Source of the DNA: Streptomyces filipinensis | GTDB taxonomy: Bacteria > Actinomycetota > Actinomycetes > Streptomycetales > Streptomycetaceae | Assembly (NCBI RefSeq): GCF_014649495.1 | Contig: NZ_BMTD01000034.1 | Location: 21,719-61,053 of the forward strand | Direction of reading: 5' to 3' | DNA: 39,335 bases | Shown here: one piece after another, positions 22,804 to 30,128 of the stretch | How the letters are laid out: each line of letters begins with the position of its first letter | Position numbering within the stretch: position 1 is the first letter of the stretch | Notes under the pieces: generated by a model | Seen by the model: only the letters and a program-made list of their open reading frames with translations | Database searches by the model: none | Told to the model about the DNA's origin: nothing | Translations under genes and position numbers: made by a program

Positions 22804-24010
22804 GTGAACCTTCGCACCACACTCTCGCGCCTCGGCCGCGGCATCGCCGCCGGTGCGGAGATGACACTGCTGACTTCCGTGACCGCGAGCAGCGTCCACA
22901 CTGCACAACCGGTCAATGCTTCGACCGCCGGGGCGACGCAGTTCGTCAACGCCGCATCGCTGCCCGCTGACCAACTTCGAGACCTCAACCACCCTGTCCC
23001 GTACACCGAATACGCACGGAGCCATGAATCGTCGACAACGTCTTTGAAGGCGGCCGGGCAGCAGCCCGACACGGCGACAGAGACCTGCGCCAGCAGTGCG
23101 CCCGGCAAGCAGCACGGGCCAAGACGGTGACCGGCTGGATCAAGTCCCGCTTCGAGACCTGCCAGAAACGCCCTTACGACCCTGTCATGCGCGACACCAG
23201 AGGTACGACCGCTCTGTGCCGCCTCTGGTTTGACCGGTGCATCCTCGGCTTCACCTACGACGGCAGCCGTCGAGTCGACTACATCGCCAGCACCGAAGAC
23301 ATACGAGTTCAGCCGCTCCCCACCGAAGACGCCACCAAGTGGCGTCTGGGCCAGCTACGTCCGCAACGACATCGATGCATCCAGCAGCGACGGACCCCAA
23401 AGTGACCGAGCCGGGGACCAAGGAGCGTGACGAGCTGATCGGCGTGTGGAACAGCGCGCCCCAGTGGTCACTCACCTACACCTCCGCGGACAAGGGGCCC
23501 CTGTTCGACCAAGGCAATCAGCAGCGCCTCGTCTCCCCCGCCTTCATGGACCTGACCACGCAGACAAGATCGCCGGCAAGCACACAGGCAATGTGTTCAC
23601 CCAAGCCCGCGTCGAGCTGGTGATGAGCAAGAAAGACACGTCGGTCAAAGAGAGCGCCCCGCACACCTACGACGCCCTGTACCGCCCGGAGCGGACCTTC
23701 CCCTGCTGGGTCGGCAAGACCGTGCCAGGTACGAAGGAGCCCCTGCACCGGCTGGTCGACAAAGAGAAACAGCGGCAGAACCGGAAGCACTCGATCAAGG
23801 AATGCCAGAAGGTGTGGGGTGACTACTCGGGCACCGACCTGCAGTGCGACGAGTACCCGTTCGCACCTACGAAGGAGGGATCAACCAAAGGTGACGACCG
23901 TTTCTCGGTCCACCTGATCGACGGCGAAGACAATGAGACCGGCGGGCGCAGGCTCGACCGGATGTACACCCTCAACCGCGTGGTGGACGGCGCCCCTTCT
24001 GCATGAGGAG
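22804..24010 (+). pseudogene. Secreted NucA/NucB-domain deoxyribonuclease, broken by frameshifts
   Basis: The start is intact: GTG with AAAGGAG seven bases upstream, then a hydrophobic export region. Successive frames carry consecutive parts of one protein: ARAKTVTGWIKSRFETCQKR and GFTYDGSRRVDYIAS (to ~23350), DPKVTEPGTKERDELIGVWN and TSADKGPLFDQGNQQRLV (to ~23550), then KIAGKHTGNVFTQARVELVM and PHTYDALYRPERTFPCWVGK. The nuclease domain GTDLQCDEYPFAPTKEGST followed by DDRFSVHLIDGEDNETGGRR ends the protein. CDEYPFA-T is the NucA/NucB signature. A further slip near 23992 replaces the expected DGDPF end. At least four frame changes make it non-functional, although the domain itself is well preserved. 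Confidence 0.8.
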
Positions 24011-24035
24011 CACCGGCTGACAGGAAGGCAACACC

Positions 24036-24563
24036 ATGGCGCTCCTGGCCGAATACAGCTGCAGGGCCACTCCGGGACGACGCGTCGTAGAGGTCTACGA
24101 CGCAGACGCCTACCTCGGTGACGACGAGGCCATGGCGGCCGCCCGCAGGCAGGTCGTAGCCGGCAACGGCTACCACCTGTACCTCCGCAGCCTCCAGCCC
24201 GACATCGACGTCGAGGTCACCCTCCGCATCTGGGACACCCCTCCGGCCCCGCCCGCCGATGCCGAAGGCCGGACCGGCATCAGCCTCGAGTCCGGGACCG
24301 GCATACTCGTCATCAATCAGGTCGGCCTCGGCCCCGCCGGCGAAATGCGGCTGCCCCGCCCGGGCGTCTACGAAGGCAACGCCTGGTGGACCAACCGCCA
24401 GGCGACAGCTGACTACTACGACACCACACTCGACCAGCTCACAGACCACTCCTCCGAGGAAGCCCTCCGCGAAGCCTGGAACAGCAGCCCCGTCACCGAA
24501 CGCTACGTCCTCGACCTCACCTACATCCGCGAACCGGAGCCCATCGATGACGAGGAACTCTGA
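24036..24563 (+). CDS. Hypothetical protein behind the nuclease; possible nuclease inhibitor
   Basis: 175 aa, ATG preceded by AGGAAGG at eight bases. The sequence is acidic and soluble without signal peptide (EYSCRATPGRRVVEVYDADA, VAGNGYHLYLRSLQPDIDVE, GTGILVINQVGLGPAGEMRL, PRPGVYEGNAWWTNRQATAD). No catalytic motif is seen. The pattern of a beta-sandwich strand, then LPxPGxY, then xxWW, recalls the ComJ/Nin type of NucA inhibitor in Bacillus, and the gene order nuclease-then-inhibitor is the same. This role is an inference from position and a vague resemblance. The frame is fully intact while the nuclease is broken. Confidence 0.7.
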   Translation: MALLAEYSCRATPGRRVVEVYDADAYLGDDEAMAAARRQVVAGNGYHLYLRSLQPDIDVEVTLRIWDTPPAPPADAEGRTGISLESGTGILVINQVGLGPAGEMRLPRPGVYEGNAWWTNRQATADYYDTTLDQLTDHSSEEALREAWNSSPVTERYVLDLTYIREPEPIDDEEL

Positions 24564-24607
24564 CCCGCGGGGCGCCCCCTGGAGGCAGAACGGAACCGAA
24601 CCGGCTG

Positions 24608-24706
24608 TTACTTCTGGGGCTGCCAGACGTAGCGGATGTCCGGCTCTCGCTCATCGTTGCGCAGCCCGTCTGTTCGCTCGACCGCCGTGAAGCCGTGCCG
24701 AACACA
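24608..24706 (-). pseudogene. GNAT acetyltransferase-like C-terminal scrap
   Basis: The last 32 codons before a stop read CVRHGFTAVERTDGLRNDER followed by EPDIRYVWQPQK. This is the usual last helix-strand of a GNAT N-acetyltransferase (GFxxVERTDGxxNEExEPDxRxxW). It is joined directly to an IS5 remnant, so the rest of the gene was lost through the insertion. Confidence 0.45.
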
Positions 24707-24950
24707 CCCGCCTCGTGCCACCGCCCTAGCCGGCGCCAGCAGGTCTGACCGGAGCCGAACCCCAGCTCCAGCGGAAGCAGTTGCCAGCTGACGTCGTTGT
24801 AGAGCACGTACATGATGCCCTGCAGGCACAGCCGCCGGTCATCGAGCGGCCTCGGGCCGGGAGCCTTCTGCGGCCAGGCGGCAGCAACGGCTCGACCAGC
24901 GCCCACAGTCCATCATTCACGATCCATGGCCGATTCCCCACACGTCGCGA
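24697..24950 (-). pseudogene. IS5-family transposase N-terminal remnant
   Basis: Two frames hold WIVNDGLWALVEPLLPP and then WPQKAPGPRPLDDRRLCLQG, IMYVLYNDVSWQLLPLELGF, GSGQTCWRRLGRWHEAGVFG. A frameshift near 24880 separates them. Only the N-terminal domain remains; the DDE core is missing. Confidence 0.8.
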
Positions 24951-25072
24951 ACGGCGCAATCGTCCTGCTGGTCAGGCCCGACCAGCACGCCTCAACAAGA
25001 TCGTTACGAGCTCTAAGGCGCCTTCGGAAAACGAGTGGCCCATTACACGGGGGCACGGCTAACGTCGCGGCC

Positions 25073-25651
25073 GTGGATATAAGGGAACTGGACCGCCGAG
25101 CCCTCGCCACCTTGGGAGCGGTGATCGCGCAGGTTGGCCCGGACCAGCTTCGTCTTCCGACGCCGTGTGCCGACTGGACACTGCACGGCCTGCTCCGCCA
25201 CCAAGTGAGCGAGAACCGAGGCTTCGCAGCCGCCGCGGCAGGCGTCACCGGTGACCTCCGAGCCTGGGACCAGGGCAACCTGGGTGAGGATCCTTACCAG
25301 GCGTACCTTGACTCGGCCGACGCCATGACGAGGGCGTTCACCGAGGACGTCCTGGACCGTTCGGTCCAGATCAGGGAGTTCGGGTTCTTTCCCGGCCGGG
25401 TCGCGCTCGGCATGCATGTGCTCGACTGTGTAGTCCACGGCTGGGACGTCGCTCAGAGCATCGGCGTTGCCTACGATCCGGACGCCGACCTCGTCCACTA
25501 CTCGCTCAAGGTCGCGGCGCGGATCCCGACCGGCGCACCGTCCGACGACCGGCCAGGGATTCCGTTCGCCCCGGCGGTCGAGATCTCCGCTGGCGCTCCC
25601 GCCCTGGAGCAACTGCTCGGACTCGTCGGTCGTCGTCCAACGGCAAGCTGA
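25073..25651 (+). CDS. TIGR03086-type metal-binding protein (DinB/maleylpyruvate-isomerase fold)
   Basis: 192 aa from GTG 25073; the frame is open upstream through the IS5 remnant, but that part is not related. The family marks are LRLPTPCADWTLHGLLRHQV and the helix ALGMHVLDCVVHGWDVAQSI, whose His residues (with the earlier RH in LLRHQ) form the three-His metal site of the four-helix bundle. Such proteins act in mycothiol-dependent detoxification or are of unknown role. There is no clear ribosome site before the GTG, so it may be leaderless. Confidence 0.85.
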   Translation: MDIRELDRRALATLGAVIAQVGPDQLRLPTPCADWTLHGLLRHQVSENRGFAAAAAGVTGDLRAWDQGNLGEDPYQAYLDSADAMTRAFTEDVLDRSVQIREFGFFPGRVALGMHVLDCVVHGWDVAQSIGVAYDPDADLVHYSLKVAARIPTGAPSDDRPGIPFAPAVEISAGAPALEQLLGLVGRRPTAS

Positions 25652-25759
25652 GCAGCGGCTCACCAACCGTCGTGCCCTGACCTCTCCACCGTTGAAACGC
25701 CCTCCGGTATCGCCCGGCGCAGGACGGGCACGACGCTACGAGGCGAACGTCACCTGCTG

Positions 25760-26402
25760 CCGCATGGGCACGGCCAGGATCGGCCGCAGGCTGGCTGTCT
25801 GCCGGCCGGGTGGAAGGTGACGCCGTACTCACGGCCGAACCGGTTGACCTGCGCAGCTGAACCGCCCACCGGGCGCAGGTAGAAGGCGTAGCTACCGACT
25901 CGTTCTGCTCCTTGTTCAGGTGCAGGACCCCCAGGTTGCCGAGCTGGCGCGCCGTACGCACCCGCTCCGCCAGGCCGTCCGCCGGCGGCCGACGCAATCG
26001 CGCACCGAGGTGGACGTACAGGCGCAGTGCGTCCATCTCCGAACGCCGCGGTTCGACCGGCTGCTCGCCGTCTGCCGATCCGTCGGGCCGGGAGTCGGGA
26101 GCGGGGCCGGCCTCGGTGTGGGCCAGCACGTCCTGGCCAGGCGCAGCGAGCCGGGCCGCCCACGGCAACGGGGCCACCCTCGTACACGGACAACTCCGGC
26201 GCATCTCCCTGTCGGCCAGCTCGACCAGGCCCTTCCCGGCCGCTGCCTCCACCGCCGTGTGATGGTCAGGACGGAGCATGCCGAGCAGCACCCAACCGTG
26301 CTCAGCCGCCTCCTGATGGTCGCGCACGATCCGCAGTGCCTCGACGAGCAAGCCCTTCCCGCGACGCACCCACTCTCTGTCGTCTGCGGCGTTCACCGGC
26401 AC
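25760..26402 (-). pseudogene. Broken ORF of unknown family
   Basis: From ATG 26402 the frame reads REWVRRGKGLLVEALRIVRD, GWVLLGMLRPDHHTAVEAAA and DALRLYVHLGARLRRPPADG, then AERVRTARQLGNLGVLHLNK. A shift near 25900 continues it as VGSYAFYLRPVGGSAAQVNR and FGREYGVTFHPAG. These pieces look like one protein with at least one frameshift, but I do not recognise it. No conserved catalytic motif is visible. Confidence 0.35.
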
Positions 26403-26504
26403 TAGGGCGGCCCACGGACATCGTGGTCAGCAGTCACAGTGACCGTTCCGCGAGCGGTAGCTTCCGTCGTCTCCAGGCCCTCACCACTCATCGCGAGCGA
26501 ATAG

Positions 26505-26712
26505 CGCCGGAAGAGCCGTGGACGTTGTTCCAGCGGGTGGTGCCGCCGGCACCGGTTCGCCCGCAAGGTGGAGGGCATCGCCGGCGCGGGAACCGCGAGG
26601 TGCTGGCGGCGATCATTTTCGAGGCCACCTCCGGCTGCACCTGGAACCAACTGCCGCCGGGCTTCGGGCTGTCGGGTCACCGCCTTCCGGCGGTTCACCA
26701 AGTAGGCCGGAC
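26505..26712 (+). pseudogene. IS5-family transposase N-terminal scrap
   Basis: It reads PWTLFQRVVPPAPVRPQGGG, REVLAAIIFEATSGCTWNQL and PPGFGLSG. A frameshift follows, in which the expected TAHRRFTKW appears only as a shifted AFRRFTK and a stop. This is a different IS5 subgroup from the remnants at 10933 and 24697. Confidence 0.7.
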
Positions 26713-27303
26713 ACGTAGGGACGCGGCTAGAATCGAAGAGGAAATCCGCGAAATTAGGCGATCTCGCGGTACTGAGAAGCTCCTGCGTAGCTACGAAAAC
26801 CAGGTCCCAGTGCTTCGGCATTACTTGGTCACCACCTTCACGTCAATCATCGTGTACCGGCGAGAGCCCAACTTCCATTTCCATGCCTCGCCCTCTGGAA
26901 ACCCGAGTTGGTCTTCAACAAGGATTCAGTCCGCCGCATCAACACCAATGCCCCCAGGGAGGTGGAGAGTTGCCCGGTTCAGAGTGGTCTCACGAGAGGC
27001 CTCACTGGTCTTCCACGCGCGCCGGTAGGGGACGCCGGCACCCATGCCGGACCACACGGTGATCTGGCTGGCCCGGTCGCGATGCTTGCCTTAGTCGTCG
27101 GTGAGGAGCTGGGCGCGGTGGACGGTTATGTGGTCGTTGAAATAGCGCCATGCGACCTCCGGGCGCCTCATTGGAAACGTGAGTTCACTGGTATATCGGA
27201 CTCGGATCCTTTCCCTCCCAATGTTCAGATGCCTCTCTCCGCCAGTTGACATCCAGTGATCGACGGAGGATTCTGAACGGGTCAATACCAGGGGGGAACG
27301 GGG
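26713..27303. other. Lower-GC stretch without supported gene
   Basis: The base composition is visibly more AT-rich than in the flanks, and codon use in the open frames (for example EEEIREIRRSRGTEKLLRSY on plus, MPKHWDLVFVATQELLSTAR on minus) is not streptomycete-like. Neither frame has a ribosome site or a recognisable domain. It is likely foreign DNA continuous with the next gene. Confidence 0.35.
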
Positions 27304-27594
27304 ATGCCCGACGATCGGCAAGCTGAACAGAGGCAAGAGGAACAACGGAAGCGTGCACTCAGGGTCGTCGAAGGCGTTGTCATAGCTTTAGTCACAGCTA
27401 TTTGCGTCTGGCTTTGGACCCGCGATCCCGTATGGGCTGTAGTCGACTTCGTAATATTTGGGATTTTGACTCAGACCTACATCAAAGACTACATCCCCGG
27501 TACCGAGAATGAAAGGCAGGGATTGCGCGGGTGCCTTGTCAGTCTCGGAGTCCTTTGCGTCATCGCCTACGTTGCAGGCGTGCTCTTTAGGTGA
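27304..27594 (+). CDS. Small membrane protein of unknown function
   Basis: 96 aa, ATG preceded by GGGGGGAACGGGG. A charged Gln/Glu/Arg-rich start (residues 4-20) is followed by three hydrophobic segments at about 21-38, 43-60 and 76-95, joined by short polar loops (KDYIPGTENERQG). No family is recognised. Codon use is less GC-biased than in the neighbours, which suggests a recent arrival. Confidence 0.65.
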   Translation: MPDDRQAEQRQEEQRKRALRVVEGVVIALVTAICVWLWTRDPVWAVVDFVIFGILTQTYIKDYIPGTENERQGLRGCLVSLGVLCVIAYVAGVLFR

Positions 27595-27630
27595 GGATCT
27601 GTCCACCGGCGTATGCCTTTAGACGTCATT

Positions 27631-27975
27631 TCACTTGGCGAGTCTGCGGTGGCATACGAGGGTCGCGGCGATGGCGGTAAAGGCGAGGAAGTGTTCTGGC
27701 TTGCGCTCGTAGCGGCGGTGAAGGCGTCGGCACCCGGACGACCAGGACACCGTCCGCTCCACGACCCAGCGATGTCGGCGCAGGCGCCGGGATGACTCGA
27801 CGCCCTTTCGAGCAAGGCGGTGCCGGATGCCACGGGAAGCGAGCCATTGCCGCAGGTGGCGGTAGTCGTAGCCCTTGTCACCATGCAGTCTGCCGGGCCG
27901 CCGGCGTCGTGGGCCGCGACGGGAACGGATGGGCGGAATGCCACGGACCAGCGGGATGAGCTGGCGCCGCCATCA
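27631..27975 (-). pseudogene. IS5-family transposase C-terminal remnant, frame intact
   Basis: The minus strand reads without interruption PLVRGIPPIRSRRGPRRRRP, GRLHGDKGYDYRHLRQWLAS, RGIRHRLARKGVESSRRLRR and HRWVVERTVSWSSGCRRLHR. It ends RYERKPEHFLAFTAIAATLV, CHRRLAK and stop. The second catalytic Asp (DKGYD) and the final Glu (VERT) are present. The N-terminal half and any start codon are missing. Confidence 0.85.
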
Positions 27976-28107
27976 CCGCGCATGCCGAGACGTTGGGAGA
28001 GAGCCGCTACGAGCTGGAGCAGGCAGCAAAGGAGGCGGTCGGATGCAGTCGAGGGCTGAGGGGGCCGGCCCCGCCGGCCGTTGCCCGGTGCCAGGGCGTT
28101 CAGCGGA
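27976..28107. other. Short spacer
   Basis: It lies between the IS5 remnant and the 3' end of the TPR-like gene. No feature seen. Confidence 0.4.
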
Positions 28108-28785
28108 TCAGCCCTCGGACAGGAGCCAGCCGATGTGCAGTTCTTCTGCACCCGGGCGGAATGTCTGCATGAGCTCGGCGCGCTCGGGGTCGTTCTCGGG
28201 GAGGTTGTCGGCGAGGAGGGCCTGCGCGGCGATCGTCTGGGGCCGGGCGCCGAGCGCGGCGCGCAGGTGGAGTGAGCGGCGGAGCATCGCGATCCGCTCA
28301 GCGGGCTCCTTGTGCGGTGCGAGGTGCCGGATGATGTAGGACTCGAAGTAGCCGTCGCCGGACTTCGTCGCAATCTCGAGAGCTGTCTCGTAGCGCGGGA
28401 GGGCGCCGGCCGGGTCCTCGTCGATGTTGTCCAGCAGGACGGCCCAGTGGTACTCGGCCCAACCGCGCAGCTTCTCGTCGCCGCTCTCAGCCGCCGCGCG
28501 GTAGCCGGCCTCGGCCACGGCGCGGTCGTCGCCGCGGGCGCGCTGGAACAGCAGGCGGCTGTAGGCCAGTCGCGCCGTGAGCAGGTGTGCGGTCGGCGAT
28601 GCGGGATCGAGTGCCGTGACCGCTTTCTCGGCCTCCTCATGGCCCTCCATCTGGAAGAACCAGCGGTCGACGGCGATCTCCGCGCGCAGCTCGGGCTCGG
28701 CGTCCGGGCCCAGGGCGGCGAGCGCGGCGTCCCACTCCCCGAGCAGCTGCAGGCGGCGGGCTACGTAGGTGTCATCAGCTATCAT
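28108..28785 (-). CDS. TPR-like helical repeat protein
   Basis: 225 aa from ATG 28785, made almost wholly of paired helices of tetratricopeptide type (RRLQLLGEWDAALAALGPDA, RLLFQRARGDDRAVAEAGYR, GWAEYHWAVLLDNIDEDPAG, ALPRYETALEIATKSGDGYF, RIAMLRRSLHLRAALGARPQ). No enzymatic domain, signal peptide or membrane segment. Such proteins are adaptors. It is transcribed divergently from a CGNR zinc-finger regulator, with operator-like sequence over both starts, so the two probably form one regulatory unit. Confidence 0.8.
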   Translation of the reverse strand: MIADDTYVARRLQLLGEWDAALAALGPDAEPELRAEIAVDRWFFQMEGHEEAEKAVTALDPASPTAHLLTARLAYSRLLFQRARGDDRAVAEAGYRAAAESGDEKLRGWAEYHWAVLLDNIDEDPAGALPRYETALEIATKSGDGYFESYIIRHLAPHKEPAERIAMLRRSLHLRAALGARPQTIAAQALLADNLPENDPERAELMQTFRPGAEELHIGWLLSEG

Positions 28786-28817
28786 GGCACCTACAGTAGG
28801 AAGCGGCGATGTAGGTG
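28765..28817. promoter_or_regulatory. Three evenly spaced GTAGGTG half-sites between divergent genes
   Basis: GTAGGTG occurs at 28765-28771 and 28811-28817, and its complement CACCTAC at 28788-28794. The starts are exactly 23 bp apart each time (16-base gaps), with alternating orientation. They span the TPR gene's start and the region just before the CGNR gene's preferred GTG. Cooperative binding of a dimer, probably the CGNR protein itself, is the natural reading. Confidence 0.6.
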
Positions 28818-28822
28818 GTCAA

Positions 28823-29341
28823 GTGCAATACGGTGACTACATTGGGAACGTAACGCGGTTGGCCGTCGAGCTGGCCAATACCGGGACTCTCGACCAGCAC
28901 GGCGAACTGGTCGCCGCGTTCTTCGCGGAGCACGAGATCACTCCGCCGCCGGGCGGCGACTACGGCGAGCTACCGGACCTCGTGAGCACGGCCCTGGCGC
29001 AGGCGGTCGACGGCGCCGCCCCCGAAGCCGTGCACCGCCTGCTGCGCGACTATCCGCCGGAAATGCACCTGTCCGACCACGACGGCCTCGGCGGCTGGCA
29101 CATCCACTTCAGCCGCAACGGCACCCCGGCTAAGCGCTGGGTCGGCCAGCTGATCGCCGCCAAGCTCGCCATGGTCGTGGCCGGGGATCCGGCGGTGACG
29201 CTGGGGCGATGCGCCGCGGCCGGGTGCGGAAACTACTTCGTGGACCAGTCACGGAACCGGACGCGCCGGTTCTGCTCCAACGCGTGCGCGAGCCGGACGA
29301 CGGTGGCGGCCCATCGGGCCCGGGCGGCGAAAAACTCCTAG
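28823..29341 (+). CDS. CGNR zinc-finger (ABATE-type) regulator
   Basis: 172 aa from GTG 28823 (the frame is open from 28769, but that would place the operator repeats inside the gene). The N-terminal part (YIGNVTRLAVELANTGTLDQ, LHLSDHDG-like MHLSDHDGLGGWHIHF) is the ABATE-type stress-sensor domain. The C-terminal zinc finger is GRCAAAGCGNYFVDQSRNRT followed by RRFCSNACASRTTVAAHRAR, with its four Cys and the CGNR motif in the variant CGNY. Proteins of this class are predicted DNA-binding regulators. Ligand unknown. Confidence 0.88.
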   Translation: MQYGDYIGNVTRLAVELANTGTLDQHGELVAAFFAEHEITPPPGGDYGELPDLVSTALAQAVDGAAPEAVHRLLRDYPPEMHLSDHDGLGGWHIHFSRNGTPAKRWVGQLIAAKLAMVVAGDPAVTLGRCAAAGCGNYFVDQSRNRTRRFCSNACASRTTVAAHRARAAKNS

Positions 29342-29497
29342 CAGAGTCCGTTACGGAGTCGTCGCCAGCAGATGACCGCGCGCAGGCACCGGAAGGACCA
29401 GACGGCAGCGGTGGGGTAAGCCGGGCGACTGGAATCCCCCGCCCGACGGCGGGCCAGAACCCACGGAACACCGCTGACCAACCCGATGCCGGACGGG
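29342..29497. other. Short spacer
   Basis: Convergent interval between the CGNR gene and the broken small gene; nothing supported. Confidence 0.4.
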
Positions 29498-29702
29498 CTA
29501 CCGCTGGTCGGTCCATGCGTCCAGGACGACGTCGCTGTCCTCGTACGACAAGGTGACGCGGGCGCCGGGCAGGGCGCCCCCGTACAGGCCGACCCAGTCG
29601 CGGAGCTTGTCGCGGGCCACGTCCTCGCTCCACCATCAGCCATGCTGCGCCGACCGCCCGGCGGTGGCCAGCAGCAGGTGGATAGCGGCACGAGCTGGTC
29701 AT
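29498..29702 (-). pseudogene. Small streptomycete protein gene with frameshift and stop
   Basis: ATG at 29702 overlaps the mini-LexA stop by 4 bp. After MTSSCRY one extra base shifts the frame. In the other frame the reading goes HLLLATAGRSAQHG, a TGA, then WWSEDVARDKLRDWVGLYGG and ARVTLSYEDSDVVLDAWTDQ. This matches a common ~65-residue protein of Streptomyces mobile regions (LLTAGRxxxxGWWxSExxARxxFxxWVG). The function of the family is unknown; this copy is dead. Confidence 0.6.
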
Positions 29703-29923
29703 GCGAGCCAGATCCCTCTCGCCCGGCCCGGCGTACCGACGATCGCCTCTTTCGGCTCCAGCTCGACCAGCTGGTAGTGCACGCTAGCCCGGCTGCGCAT
29801 GGCGACCGCATCCCCGATCTCCTGCACCGTCGGCGCCTCACCGTGGTCGACGGTCGCCTGCTGGATACGGCGCAGGATGCGCTCCTGGTGTGACTGTGCA
29901 CGACAGGTGGCCCGGGTGGACAA
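29699..29923 (-). CDS. LexA-like DNA-binding-domain protein (no protease domain)
   Basis: 74 aa. Residues 12-74 match the winged helix-turn-helix of LexA: SHQERILRRIQQATVDHGEA, PTVQEIGDAVAMRSRASVHY, QLVELEPKEAIVGTPGRARG. The Ser-Lys autoprotease domain is absent and the stop follows directly, as in other small LexA-like proteins of Streptomyces. The start would be TTG 29923; no convincing ribosome site supports it, and a longer or slightly truncated gene is possible. It could bind SOS-box-like sites constitutively. It is coupled to the broken gene behind it. Confidence 0.65.
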   Translation of the reverse strand: MSTRATCRAQSHQERILRRIQQATVDHGEAPTVQEIGDAVAMRSRASVHYQLVELEPKEAIVGTPGRARGIWLA

Positions 29924-30128
29924 GTGCGATGCACAGGTCGGGGGCCCAGCGTCACCGGGTGGCTGGTGAGTGGCCCAGCGCCCCGCGCACAGGAGCGCTG
30001 TGCACGGCGGCCCACCGGCAGGAGGCCGTCATGGCGCAGGCGCGGTGGCGCGTTCAGTCGTCATGTGCAGCGGATGGCCTCCGGAGCGGCGCGTTCCCGC
30101 AGGGAAAGGTGGGTGGAAGGCTTGGGGC

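Noticed and set aside
27567..28640. A 357-codon minus-strand frame
   Set aside because: It is out of frame with both the TPR gene and the IS5 remnant it overlaps, and its residues are Arg/Ser/Pro-rich as expected for a shadow.
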